A DNA stretch of 64,000 nt. Origin: Trichobilharzia regenti. Taxonomy: Eukaryota; Platyhelminthes; Trematoda; Strigeidida; Schistosomatidae. The stretch lies in NCBI GenBank assembly GCA_944472135.2, contig OX235265.1:95450984-95514983 (forward strand), given 5' to 3'. Numbering within the stretch: the first letter of the stretch is position 1; the number at the start of each line of letters is the position of its first letter. A program made the position numbers and the translations under genes. Shown here one piece after another: positions 44,341-55,320 of this stretch. Below the pieces are notes generated by a model. That model did no database searches. It was not told the origin of the DNA and saw only the letters and a list, made by a program, of their open reading frames with translations.

Positions 44341-44634
44341 TAAACCAAATGTGGTAAATAGTAGAAATTCACAGTTTACATAAAATTAGCCATTTAAAGG
44401 ACTGAAATGATAGTACAAAACTGTTTTCTTTTTTGAGAATATATGCCTCCATGGAAGCATTTTATATGTATTGAGATTATTATCGTTGAAATCTTTTCCA
44501 TGGGTGGAATAAATGTGACAGACTAAGACAAAAATATTCTGCATGCATTTTTCTCTCTGTGAAATCAGTTTGTGTCTGATCAGGGTATTTAAAATAAAAG
44601 TATGTGAACAACTCGTAGAAAAGAAAATAGAATT
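44341..44634. other. No gene recognised
   Basis: A+T-rich spacer between SINE-C and the PLE. No motif seen. Confidence 0.45.
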
Positions 44635-44735
44635 GGAATCACACCAAGAAAATTGAAAGAGTTATTACTAAAATGCACTATGAATGTCCAATTTGTATTT
44701 AATAAGAGTACTACCGCCAAATAGATGGGGTTGCT

Positions 44736-45797
44736 ATGGGCTCTCCCCTTGGTTCCTTATTAGCCGACATATTTCTATCCAAATTGGAAAATGGTCCTTT
44801 AAAAGAGATACTAAACCAACTCGATTATTATTGTCGATATGTTGACGACACCTTTATCATTTGTAACAATAATTTGGATAGACAACATCTGCTGCAAGTC
44901 TTCAATAAGGTACACCCAGCTATTAAATTCACTTGTGAAGAGGAACTACAAGGTAGTATTCCATTTCTCGATGTTCTTCTCACAAAAAGATCAGACGGTA
45001 CCTTGAAAAGAAACATCTATAGGAAAGCGACGTGGAACGGACAATACACCCACTTCCATAGCTTCATACCTATACAATATAAGCGCAACCTAATTCGCTG
45101 TCTTAGTCATAGAATTAGACGCATATGTACCGAGGATTGTATTGAAGATGAAATAAAAAATCTTACAAACGCCTTGCTACAAAATGACTACCCTACCAAC
45201 TTTGTAAAGAAGTATATCTACGAAACTACACATAATACCAAGCGAGACACAGTAAGTAAGAAAAAGCTTTACTTAAATGTACAATTCAAAGGTGATATAG
45301 CCAGTGATATATTAAACCGTAGATTAACAAGATCAATTGAAAGAACTTTTAGTGCCGCAAAACTGTATGTCAGTTTCTCAACCAAACCGATATTGACACC
45401 GTGCATTAAAGATAGATTGCCCAAAATGGCGACATCAATGTGTGTATATAAATTTAACTGCTCCTGTGGAGCTAGTTATATAGGTCGTACCCAGAGGAAT
45501 TTATCTCTACGCACTCGTGAACATATTCCTGTTTGGCTTGGGAAAAGAACAACCAAATCAATTAATAGTGCAATTCTGTCTCATCTAGTGGATAGCGAAC
45601 ACAGCATCAAAGTAGATGAGTCATTTACAGTTGCGTATCGGGTACCGAACAATCTCCCCAAAGGCACACGATTACGCCTCCTAGCCATAGCTGAGGCTTT
45701 AGAGATTAATAGAGAAAGACCAGATCTATGTGTACAGAAAAAACTTATTCACTCTCTTTGTCTACCCTGGCCCACTATAAGGTCACCAGGATCATAA
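44736..45797 (+). CDS. PLE reverse transcriptase palm/thumb plus GIY-YIG nuclease
   Basis: A 353-codon open frame, the longest in the window. Domains in order: RT block MGSPLGSLLADIFLSKLE (residues 1-18); catalytic YCRYVDDTFIICN (about 31-43); EELQGSIPFLDVLLTKRSDG (about 69-88); thumb-like QYKRNLIRCLSHRIRRICTE (about 113-132); linker; GIY-YIG core CVYKFNCSCGASYIGRTQRN (about 238-257) with the PLE-type C-x-C pair; HLVDSEHSIKVDES; C-terminus ERPDLCVQKKLIHSLCLPWP. In-frame sequence EYYRQIDGVA precedes the first ATG, after a TAA at 44703-44705, so the ATG is not a true start. A full PLE protein is longer at the N-terminus. It would prime and copy PLE RNA in the nucleus; as it stands it is a fragment. 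Confidence 0.9.
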   Translation: MGSPLGSLLADIFLSKLENGPLKEILNQLDYYCRYVDDTFIICNNNLDRQHLLQVFNKVHPAIKFTCEEELQGSIPFLDVLLTKRSDGTLKRNIYRKATWNGQYTHFHSFIPIQYKRNLIRCLSHRIRRICTEDCIEDEIKNLTNALLQNDYPTNFVKKYIYETTHNTKRDTVSKKKLYLNVQFKGDIASDILNRRLTRSIERTFSAAKLYVSFSTKPILTPCIKDRLPKMATSMCVYKFNCSCGASYIGRTQRNLSLRTREHIPVWLGKRTTKSINSAILSHLVDSEHSIKVDESFTVAYRVPNNLPKGTRLRLLAIAEALEINRERPDLCVQKKLIHSLCLPWPTIRSPGS

Positions 45798-46300
45798 TCT
45801 TTTCGTACTATTATTATCATTATTATTATTTTGTGATATCATGTCTTTATTATCCATTTCTCCACCCAGTTTATTTCACCTCATTGTTACCCTTACTTTG
45901 TCAACCTTTATGATTTTATACTAAACCTACCAATTCTGTAGCATTTTATTACAATTTACAATTTAGCCCCTTTATTTTATCATTAGACATTATCGGTCAG
46001 CCCTCATATCCAGTGCCTCATTTTTTAACGTGTCTTTACATGTATTTTGTGGTTATCGCATTTTCTCACCCCAAGGACACTTGTATTCTGTTAACTATAA
46101 AACTACACTATATCACCTAATTGTTCATTCACACTTCATCACATTTTTCTGACTAAACACCCTATACACATTTAATTGACTATGCTAACTAATGGACTAT
46201 CACCTCAACTTACACATGCACCCCAATACAGTTTCTGATATTATTTTCATTTGCCTTTACTGGCTATATGTACTCTATTATTCATGGATTTATAACTGTA

Positions 46301-46339
46301 GAGCCTGAAGAAGAAGTTATCGAAAACAATTGTTCGCTC
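46301..46339 (+). ncRNA. Hammerhead-like motif at the 3' end of the best PLE
   Basis: GAGC (46301-46304) pairs with GCTC (46336-46339). The core CTGAAGA (46305-46311) fits CUGANGA. GAA is at 46322-46324. A 10-nt palindrome AACAATTGTT (46325-46334) forms stem III including A15.1 and U16.1, and C at 46335 is the expected cleavage site. Stem II (46312-46321) is weak, with at most two pairs. Hammerheads in PLE terminal repeats are an established finding for this element class. Confidence 0.65.
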
Positions 46340-46364
46340 AAAATCTTGTTTTGATTTCAATATT

Positions 46365-47575
46365 TGATGTGGTTGTGTTCTTTGAGCTGGTTAGTTTATT
46401 TACGAAGCTTTCATTGCCCTACTAGGCAACATTTGGAATAATCAATGGAAATGAGTTGGATAAAACTCACATTTTAATAAATAATATCTTCAACGACATC
46501 AAATTCATAAGAGAAGGGGAACGCGAGAAGGAAATACCATTTTTGGACGTCTTAGTGAATCGAACAACCACAGGGGAATTAGAAACTCAAGTTCATAGGA
46601 AATCAACTCAAATGGACCAAATACTGAATTACTATGGTAACAATCCAATAACACACGAAGGGATTTGTATGCAAAAGCTGTTAAAGAGAACCAGGACTCA
46701 TTCAGCATTCTCACCTTAAGGAATAATGAAGAAAGATATCTCATGGACGTTTTCCAAAAGAATAGATATCCACAGAATTTCATCAAAAGACATATACCCC
46801 TAAGCCAACTAACCGAATCAAAGGTCTCAACCAAAGAAAGCACAAAGAAAATCACCCTACCACATATAAAGCGTAACATCTCAGAAATAAATGCAACACT
46901 CTTCAGACTTTTAGGAAGTGACGTCACGCGCAAACCAACGAAATCACCTAATTCAGCCAGCCAACCTTGTGTCATTCAAAAGACTCAACAACGATAAAAG
47001 ATAAAACCAGCATTACCTACAAAATAAATTGCAGCAACTGCGAAAAACACTACATTGGCAAAAGTGCACGAGGTCCCCTTAGTCATCATATCCATGACCA
47101 TAAACTAAGTGGCCGCCAAAAGACATGACATCCATTCCCTCATATCGCTGCACACAGACAACTATGGACATAAATTCGACTAGGACAGCCAACGTTCAAA
47201 TATTAAACAGAGGAAACACCAAGAATGCTAGAGATTTTTCAGAAGCCTAGTATTCTTGTGAATCGTCAATCAATAGGCACATCGAGAGAGACGAAAATGA
47301 CCAACCGATCAAAAAGGAAACCTGACACACAAAGGATGACTGTTCAAGTCAAGAGAACAATCAGTTCCAATACGAATAACCTAGAGGATGTGACAACACA
47401 CAAAACCATCAATCACATTCAAGGACACCAGAATAAATGACTTATAAACTCACGGAGAAATCTAAAAGCCCACTTCGAATTGAAGTATGCGCTGAAGATG
47501 TTGTCTAGTAGGACAATAAAAGCTTCGTAAATAAACTATTCAGCTCAGAAAACATAAATACATCGAAATTATCTA
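46365..47575 (+). mobile_element. PLE of the C-x2-C lineage with inverted flanks
   Basis: Left flank 46365-46440 (GATGTGGTTGTGTTCTTTGA, AAGCTTTCATTGCCC) returns reversed at 47485-47570 (CTAGTAGGACAATAAAAGC, CAGCTCAGAAAACATAA). Between them: INNIFNDIKFIREGEREKEI with PFLDVLVNRTTTGELETQVH (RT thumb, 46456-46719); then, frame-shifted, EERYLMDVFQKNRYPQNFIK and LPHIKRNISEINATLFRLLG (46665-46997). Then INCSNCEKHYIGKSARG, a GIY-YIG core with C-x2-C (near 47022-47090), and a C-terminus to 47450. The RT palm is missing. Confidence 0.82.
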
Positions 47576-47634
47576 CCTGAGCTACAAACCTTCTCCATCA
47601 TAGCTAAATATTTATACATATATATACGACAGTT

Positions 47635-47865
47635 AGAGGCAATTGACAAGTAGTCTTGCTTGTCCCAGATTTCGTGCTAGTTTTTACTCATTAGTCAGCA
47701 AGGCCATCTGCAACCTCGAAGAAGTTCATATATTTCTGAGATTCGAACCGGTGTCACGTGTTCCTGCTATCAGAGACGTTACCACTGAGCTATTCAGGCA
47801 CGCGATTAAACATCCCATAGGACCATACTAGATTTTTTGATTGGACTCTAACTGGTAACTATAGT
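47635..47865 (-). mobile_element. tRNA-like SINE (minus)
   Basis: In plus view, GAGATTCGAACCGGTGTCAC is a reversed B box, and CGTTACCACTGAGCTATTCA a reversed A box. The body lies to the left. It resembles SINE-C in length, but I cannot assign it firmly. Confidence 0.55.
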
Positions 47866-47969
47866 AACGTGTATAGTCCTTGGTTTCATGCAAACTGAAT
47901 TCTATCGGTAAGTTTGTAATATGGCCACCATTCTAGTGTTCAATCAAAGTATCAAATATGGTATTACAA

Positions 47970-48230
47970 GAGGTCAAACGCGAGCATGAATAACTCAGTG
48001 GTAAAGCCTTTGACTGCAACACTGGGTAATGCGGACTTAAGTCTCAGAAAGGATATGAGTGCCTTCAATATAGTAGATACGCCTTGTTGACGATTGCCAA
48101 CTGGCACGTAACTAAGGTCAAGCAAGGCTTCGTGAAGAATGCCTCCAGCTATCTAATATCAACAATTCAAAGTGTACCGTAACGCTGAGCCACCTAGCAT
48201 GATGGTCACATTGCCGACGTGGCTGGTAAA
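47970..48230 (+). mobile_element. tRNA-like SINE (plus)
   Basis: AATAACTCAGTGGTAAAGCC (A box region) and CTTAAGTCTCAGAAAGGAT (weak B box) open it. The body contains GGTCAAGCAAGGCTTCGTGA. With 47635-47865 it forms an inverted pair of possibly related units. Confidence 0.45.
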
Positions 48231-49080
48231 AATCCACTTCACACCGAACACAGGACTAGACAAATTACATTAGTTACTAGCTAGTGTACAATCAAAATAA
48301 ATATTTATAATTCACACCTATATATTCAGTTTTTCCAGATATTCCAAATTGCGCTGACGTTACCTCATGCTGACGTTAAGCAAAATTTTGGAGGGAACGT
48401 AGACTTTAAAGCTACAGTGGTCCTACCATTCAAAGTTAGGCATGGAGCTTCAAGCCTTGAGCTTTGATAATCCATCAGATATGGTGTAGCTGTTAGCTTC
48501 ATGATCAACCTTACCTATTTACCGAGATTAATATAAACCAGTAAACCAGGAGGATCAGGAGAGAATCAGACAGCAGTCAAACCCAGATCATGAGCATGCT
48601 GCCACTGAAAAAGAAAAGCATATTTGATAAATATTTCATACGATGTGTTTATATTTGTCGAAGATAAGTAATTCTGCAAGTGTAAAACTGTGATCGGTTT
48701 CTAAACTCAACTGAAATACAGAACTACTGGTCAATGAATTAGACCTGAGTGATACTAAGGTAAATAGCATCAGGAAAGTCAGTCATGGCAGCTAGTGGTA
48801 TACACTAGATACGAAAATATGGTCTCATCAACGTATAATCACTTAAAACTTTCTAGGTTAGGCACAGAAAACAACAATATACTTGGAGTGATTCAGACTG
48901 GTAAACACAACTCACTGCTATCAGTGATACTAAACTAATTATCTCAACTAGAGGAATCTCCCATGGTGAATAATTTATCCCTTACCTGAACTCTGAATAA
49001 TCTTGCATCTTTAATGAATATGGAATCCCGAAGGAATATTCCACACGTACACAAATGTCGGCAGTAAAGTAATAATTTAA
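48231..49080. other. No gene recognised
   Basis: No motif, no repeat match and no long open frame that I can support. Confidence 0.5.
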
Positions 49081-49084
49081 TATA

Positions 49085-49725
49085 GTATTAAGAACACAAT
49101 ATTCAGCGAAGAGACTCTTTCAACGAATTTATCATCAAGCTGTACAATCGTATGTATACAGTATTTAAGCAGTTATATCCACTGAAGGAATTAGGTCAAA
49201 GGTGTAAATACATGAAATAATAATAGTAGTATTATGAAATGCAGTTAAAATATCTGTGATTATAATCATAGTTAAATGTCAAGTAGCAAAACAATTAATG
49301 TCAAATATAGAATAATACATAAGGTGTATAGATTGTGGAAAGGGGTACATAATTTTCGGATTGGTAGGCAAATATAAAATGTTACATAACATGGTGTGAA
49401 ATTCGATAAGTTAGAATTCAATACTGCAAAGATAAAAATAAATAATTTTGGGTTTAGAATGACAAGTGTGGTAAGTGGAGGTAATTCAAAGTGGGAATAA
49501 GGGAGAGGTACATAGAATAAGTAAAATAAATAAATGTCAAACCCTCTGCGGCCAAGGCAGAAGTAGGAATTGTACATACTTCTTTTGTACACACAGGTCT
49601 GGCTTAAAGTCATGAATTGACAAGTAAAGTAATAAACTATCGTTCCATCTGAAGGCACTTCGGAAACAAACTAAGATTCTGATGTTATACGGTGCCAGCT
49701 GACCTATGAAAATACCTTGCGACAT
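49085..49725 (-). pseudogene. Penelope-like element, C-terminus, 3' UTR and end motif
   Basis: On minus the reading at 49620-49540 gives FKPDLCVQKKYVQFLLLPWP, the PLE C-terminus. A long 3' UTR follows, almost the same as that at 2100-2600. The end motif at 49104-49142 has CAGC/GCTG as a perfect stem I, core TTGATGA (C3 is T), GAA and AGAGTCTCTT. SINE-B adjoins at 49725. Confidence 0.78.
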
Positions 49726-49900
49726 TTTTCCACGTTCCCCAGTGAAACATAGGGCTTCAAGCTAGTGGCATTCCTCTTTACCAAGATTATTTCTGGCTTA
49801 GTGAGGTAAAGGAGTGCATCGGCCGGGGATCGAATCCCGGACCGTATGCATGTTTGGTGAGCATCCTATCCGCTATGCCTCCGACGCACACACCTTGTGA
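49725..49900 (-). mobile_element. SINE-B, minus, short
   Basis: In plus view it starts CCCCAGTGAAACATAGGGC, then AGCTAGTGGC, CGGGGATCGAATCCCGGACC (reversed B box) and TATCCGCTATGCCTCCGACG (reversed A box). Part of the body is deleted. Confidence 0.75.
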
Positions 49901-49914
49901 CTTATAGTTTCATT

Positions 49915-50570
49915 GGAAATCATAAGTCACAAGGAGTGGATGCATCTGTGCCATTTAGAACGATTTTGAGTCATATCACCGATTGTCTCTAGCTATTAAT
50001 TTTTACCGTCCTGAGGACCCCAAACAGTCAGTCAGGAAGTCTACACATTCCTACACGGCTAGCTTAAACTAAGTGTTGCGGATTTCATTGTCTGGTGCTA
50101 TGTTTTGGTTTGACCGCCGCTAGCTCTTTTCCAGTCTGACCTGTGTCAGCTAATATTGCCTGTTGTCGAGGAAGGCGATGGCTAGGCATACGTAACACAT
50201 GTCATAACCATTCGAATCGGTGTAACTTCACAGCCTAGTAAATTGATTTCCCATCCTTACCTGGCACTCGACCAATGCACAACCAATATTGCTCACCCTA
50301 TTATACCGCTTCACACGAGAGATAGAATGCAGGCAGCTTTGATTGAAGACAACCAATCTTTTCATGTCTTCCCCTCTCAACCATCAGGTCTCACAGCTAT
50401 AAAGGAGGACGGAGCGTACTGCTGAGAAGTATACCCACCCTTTGGACGATAGCCAGCCGGATATAACGTTTACGCCTGAGACGGCGTAAACTGGCATATG
50501 CGAAACGAGCCCTGTGTATGCATGCTGAGATTTCGTCAGAGATCAACCCATTGGGACTGATGGCACTCCT
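49915..50570 (-). pseudogene. Second LINE type, C-terminal part
   Basis: On minus, 50560-50400 reads SDEISACIHRARFAYASLRR and KRYIRLAIVQRVGILLSSTL, the same order as at 19155-19280. The finger-like tail and 3' UTR run to 49915. No catalytic motif remains. Confidence 0.75.
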
Positions 50571-50850
50571 CAAATAGATTATCACCGAAGATCTTTGGGT
50601 TAAACCAACCACGCATTGCTCAACAATTATACGCAAGGAAATGGAGATGGACTGTGATTAATCTAAGAAGACTGTTGACTGAGATCACGCGCCAAGCAGA
50701 CCATTGATTGGATCATGAATGGGAAATAACAACCTGGGCGTGTATCTGAGAGTGATATAGAGGAGACTGGTGCAAGCAGAAGGCAGACTTAAAAGGCTGT
50801 AAAAGTACAAATTATTCAGACCAAGAATTATCCTATGCTGAAAGGAACAG
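50571..50850 (+). pseudogene. RTE-type LINE tail
   Basis: DLWVKTNHALLN-like, then RKEMEMD/RRWRW-like frames and a CACGCGCCAAGCAGACCATT block that follow the RTE tail, ending in CTATGCTGAAAGGAACAG. Short and broken. It abuts the minus LINE end to end. Confidence 0.6.
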
Positions 50851-51429
50851 AAGAAAAAGTCAGAAATGTCTTAATCTATCATTATATGATGGCGTGAAAA
50901 TCCTTTCTAATTTTAGTGATGATTTTTGTCTGAATGTGAGTTTATGGCCGAATATACTTGCAGAGAAATACAATCCAAAAGCAGTAATCAATTATTTCCA
51001 TTAAATAAGCTTCAATAGCATAAGAAAAGGAAATACTTTTGTAATGATAAGATTAATTTGTCTTACTTCATAGGATTTTCGTCAACTGTATACAACCTGA
51101 CAAGTAAGTTACAGCAATAATCAATAATGATAGACTCTAACTAAATAGGCAGTTCATCTTGACTTCATAAGAACAAAATAAAATGTCAAAACTGGAAGAC
51201 GATGTGAATATTATGCACGAAATTAGAATAATAAATGGCAATCAAAAACATAGATATTCCTCTATTGTAAGTAGTACCACAGACGGCAATGAAGGGTTAG
51301 ACGAAATTTAAATTCTGATAGACCACTCTGTTATCGTCCCTTCTTGTGCATTCACCACGGTGCTTAACAAATTAGATCGTGATTAAATAGCTTGTACATT
51401 GACAATTTAGGTCCTCTGCACTATGCTAC
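50851..51429. other. No gene recognised
   Basis: A+T-rich spacer between LINE remnants. No motif found. Confidence 0.5.
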
Positions 51430-52310
51430 TTAACTCACTGACTGATTCGCTTCAACGAAGAAGTTGGCACCGATTTGCAGCGGTTCAAGTTGCCACACCG
51501 CACTTAGCAAACAAAGCAAGAGACGAAAGTAAAGGTAAAGCAAACTAGAGACATTTAACAGTGGTATGAGGTAAAAAGAATATTGATAACGAAGATGCAC
51601 ATTGTTTTATTGGGTATTATATGTCACAAGGAGTGGATGCATCTGCGCTGTCACTGAGAACCTGGATTTTTAGCCATATCACCAGTTGTCTCTAGCCTTC
51701 ATTGGTTTTTACCATCTCTAAGACCCCGGTCAGTCAACTAGTCTACACCTTCCTACGCGGCTTAAAGTGACTGTTGTGGATTTCATTGACTGATGAAGCG
51801 ATGTTTTGGTTCGACTACCATTAACCAGCTCTTTTCAACCTGATCCTATGTCAGCTAACATTGCTTATCTCCGAGGAAGGCGATGGCTAGGCAGGCATAT
51901 GCAACCCGTGTCCTAACCATCTGAGTCGATGTAACTTCACGTCCTCGTCTATTCATTTCCAGTCCTTAACAAGCACTCGATGCCTCACCTCAGTACTGTT
52001 CATCTTATTGTGCCACTTAACACAGGAGATAGAACGCAGGCACCGATAATGAATACAGCTAGGCTTTTCGTATCTTCCGCCTTCAATGGCCAGGTCTTAC
52101 ATCCAGCCATACAGGAGGACGGACTACGGAGCAGTACACACACCCTTCAGTCGACAGCTGGATATCACCTATACACCAGAGACAGCGTAAACTGGCATAT
52201 GCGAAACGAGCCCTGTGTATGCATGCTGAGATTTCTTCAGCGATTAACTGATGCAACTTCCTCCTTACCTATATAATAATCGCTTTTCGAACCACATGAT
52301 TTAACTTTAG
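51430..52310 (-). pseudogene. Second LINE type, C-terminus and 3' UTR
   Basis: The 3' UTR (51430-51610) is the reverse of 19790-19960, including the block with AGTTGCCACACCGCACTTAG in plus view. The coding tail matches 49915-50570 (for example CATATGCGAAACGAGCCCTG in both). The plus open frame at 51980-52276 is antisense noise. Confidence 0.75.
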
Positions 52311-53365
52311 GATAACCAGGTCTTTTGTGCCTATACATATTAGTGTCAATGTGTGGATTTTATTCTTTTTACTGGATGCAACTGGCAAGCATTTCTAAAG
52401 AATAAAAATGAATTCGTCTTCCCTTAAACTAAATGAACATTCATCACATGCCTCAAAACATTTTTAATAAACGTCTCACAAGTTCGTCACTAAACAGGCC
52501 TTGGTCGGTTATCAAGTTCAACCTTATTGCTCAAGTACATAGTCTAAGTATATACTACTCATTGAGTGAGATGAGTAGTCACATACCACTCATACCAATC
52601 AGTAGTGCTTTCTGGACAACCATACTGATATGACTTAAACCCCCAGAAGACCATTCCACTAGTCTGGGGCCTAGTGTTGTGCTTCATTTGACTCAGCTCA
52701 GAGAACCGTATCAGTTCAAACCACCTGAAGCGTTTAGATCACCTCAATCTGACCAGCAAGCACTACTGATTGATATAGACAGTCGACAACTACTCACCTC
52801 AATCAATCAGTAGCATATAGTCCTGTTTAAATTTGCTTGCTTTCTTGATCACCATTTATGGTAGCAAGCACATCACATATATTATGGTCCGGAAATTTTT
52901 GGTTTCCATAGGAAATTACGGTGAAACTTCACCCCTCGATTTTTGTAAATTATGAATTGAATTCATAGTTCAAGCTCTATGTTGTTTTCTCTTAAGGGCT
53001 GGCTGTTGTTTTTCCCTTGACCACATTATTCAATCTTTCCATTCCCAGTACTAATTAAATCTGTTTGTTGGGCTTTTTTCCTTGCTATTGTATTCCATTT
53101 CATTATAATGGAGTATTCTTAATCCATTTTGTATAATAATTTTAATAGGTATTTGCATAAATGCAAATTGCAATTAGCTAATGAAAAACCAATAAAAAAG
53201 AGAGATTTGTTCATATTTTGAGGTTTTTCAAGGATACAGACTGATTCCAACAGAGACTTCCTCAAAAGCCAACATCAATTAGCGATGGAGTAATCGACAG
53301 CTCTTCAATCCTAATTTAGGACTTTTAAACTCTTCATGAATCACTCGTCAGTGGGGTGAACTCAT
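52311..53365. other. No gene recognised
   Basis: Nothing I can place. A line of CACTAC/GTAGTG-like short repeats near 52540-52810 is too weak to call. Confidence 0.45.
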
Positions 53366-53369
53366 TACT

Positions 53370-53475
53370 CCACTGTCGTAGGTGTGATTCGATGGTGTAG
53401 TCATGCCCTGTTGAACAGTCCCAAACCAGGATGGTGCAGGTGTCCAAAGCTCCTTGATTTTGAATATCTTTCGCA
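53370..53475 (+). mobile_element. SINE-A, decayed fragment
   Basis: GGTGTGATTCGATGGTGTAG (worn B box) is followed by CTGTTGAACAGTCCCAAACC, AGGATGGTGCAGGTGTCC and AAAGCTCCTTG. The hammerhead core is CTGTTGA, with stem II GTCC kept but GAA lost. Confidence 0.55.
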
Positions 53476-53814
53476 GTAACTCTCTAAATGAAGCTGAATC
53501 GCAACGAAATCAAGAATGAAGTTAAGATCATTGACATCCACATAGGGGATAGTGAAAAGTGGTTAGTTTTAATGTAACTAGTCTTTATACAGACATGTCG
53601 AGCATTTAGAAAAGAATTAACTACTAATTCTGAACCTACTCATAGAAAAAAATTACCTACAGATGTAATTATATCAGGAATTTAGTAATGTATTACGTCC
53701 CATTTATATTCGTATACCACCACGAAATATGCAAACAAACAGAAGGGTTAGCAGTGGTATCATCACTATTCCCTGTAGTAGTAAATATCTGACACTATAC
53801 AGAAAGTCACACAA

Positions 53815-54160
53815 GGTTCTAGTGAGAAGTCGTATCCAGCAGGTCTCACCAAGTTAGACAAGAGCAAAGATACTCATCTGTGACATTGCCAGGTGCTTGC
53901 ACCAAATATATAACATCTATTGGCAGAATTCGGAATTCGTGGACCATTGTGTAGGATCCTAAGGACTGAATGGTCTATGGGCCTGACTCTTAACCGGAAG
54001 ATTCTGGATTTGAACCTCGATGGATGCGTACTGATGAAGAGCCTCAAACTGTGACAAAGTGGCTGTCCAGTATTCTCGGGTTATCCAATGGTCCTCTAAC
54101 TGATGTTAGCTCATAACAAAATCCTGTGGCTAATCAAATCCCTTCAAACCAATACTTGCT
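53815..54160 (+). mobile_element. SINE-A, near full length, hammerhead inactive
   Basis: AGAAGTCGTATCCAGCAGGT to ACCATTGTGTAGGATCC gives the 5' part. The head has a worn B box (GGATTTGAACCTC). The ribozyme region (54028-54074) has GTACTG, then ATGAAGA (C3 is A), and AAA where GAA is needed. The tail continues as in 43820-43876. Confidence 0.78.
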
Positions 54161-54302
54161 CTACACCTTTATGGACTACAAGATAAGATAGTCAGCATTG
54201 GATTTCCAGAATTAATCGTAGCATATATATACAAATGCATATTATTGATTGATGATATTGTTAATTTGTTTACTTGACACTTTATATTTGTTTATGGAAT
54301 GC

Positions 54303-54303
54303 T

Positions 54304-54335
<32 letters not shown>

Positions 54336-54355
54336 TATACATATACATATGTACC
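54303..54355. repeat. (TA)n microsatellite
   Basis: A run of AT repeats with a short CATATA continuation. Variable length is expected. Confidence 0.85.
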
Positions 54356-54359
54356 ATGG

Positions 54360-55320
54360 TAAGTGCAGTCCCACCTCAGATTCCTTTTGAACACACAGGC
54401 CAGAATTCAGTCGTTTTATTGTGATAACTTCAGCATAGAGAGGAAGACTTGGGTTGTTTCGTCTGTTAATTACTTCAACTGCTCTCACTGCCTCTACTCA
54501 GCGTCCTGTGTCTATCAGGTGTTTGACGAGTTAACGAGTTTAAACTTGTCAGCCCTCTCATTCAAAGACGGTTTGTTACATCCTTAAAGAACATGAAAGA
54601 GGCTCTTCGTTCGTTTCTCCAAATCTGTCTGCTATTGCAGCCACATGGGAAAATACGTGGGGTGTTTGTTGATATCTGACTGTGTCAACACGCAAGATGT
54701 CTGGAGAAGAGTAACTGGTCTTGCTAACGTATACGTTCCGGTCAGTGCTGCAGTTAAACATGTGTTTATCATCCTTATAATATTATCACAATTAAAGTCA
54801 GGTTGAATGAAAATTGGATTTCTGCTGACTACAATCATATCTGTTTTTTACATTCTATCTTGACATGATTGTTGACGAAAGTTTGTGGTTGGTCAGTTTC
54901 TTTCAGGCATTTCTCAAATAACATAAGTTCAGTATTCTGATCTATCTACCTAATACATTTAACTTGCTCTACAGAACGTCTTCGTCAGCACTCGTCTATA
55001 GCTGACTGGGAGAAACTGTTGAAATTTAGGTAGAGACCATATAAGTTCATTTTAATTACTGAAGAAAGTTACTGATTGGAGTTAACGACTATTCTCAATT
55101 TCAACCAGCATTTTGAGTTGTCACTGACAGGATGTAGGTTGATGAGCTCGTTGAATAATAAATCCTCGAATAAAACATTTGTGTCCTTTCCACTGAAGAT
55201 TTTTCTCGAGTCATGGAACTTGAATCAGAGTGAGAGTGCTATGTTAGATTTTGAACGGGAGAAAGTAAACTATACGTTAGAGTTTATAGAAATCCAAAGC
55301 ATTCTCATAGATATTTAAAA
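54360..55320 (-). pseudogene. Penelope-like element, thumb to C-terminus
   Basis: On minus: NTELMLFEKCLKETDQPQTF (linker), NCSTDRNVYVSKTS (GIY-YIG core, here YVSKT), VAAIADRFGETN, and at the end AEVITIKRLNSGLCVQKESE with VGLHLPWY. The upstream piece (to 55320) is RT-thumb-like but strongly decayed. Stops and frameshifts throughout. Confidence 0.65.

Larger units (their letters stand above)
44635..46345 (+). mobile_element. Penelope-like element, best-preserved copy, 5'-truncated
   Basis: Homology begins at LKELLLKCTMNVQFVFNK (near 44654-44706) and shifts frame near 44704. The long open frame then runs to 45797. A triplet-rich 3' UTR (ATTATTATCATTATTATT near 45812) and a hammerhead-like end motif at 46301-46339 follow. 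The N-terminal third is missing. The next element (46365) starts directly after it. Confidence 0.88.

Noticed and set aside
51980..52276. 98-codon plus frame
   Set aside because: Antisense to a LINE tail.
54025..54075. Active hammerhead in SINE-A
   Set aside because: C3 is A and GAA is AAA; both are essential.
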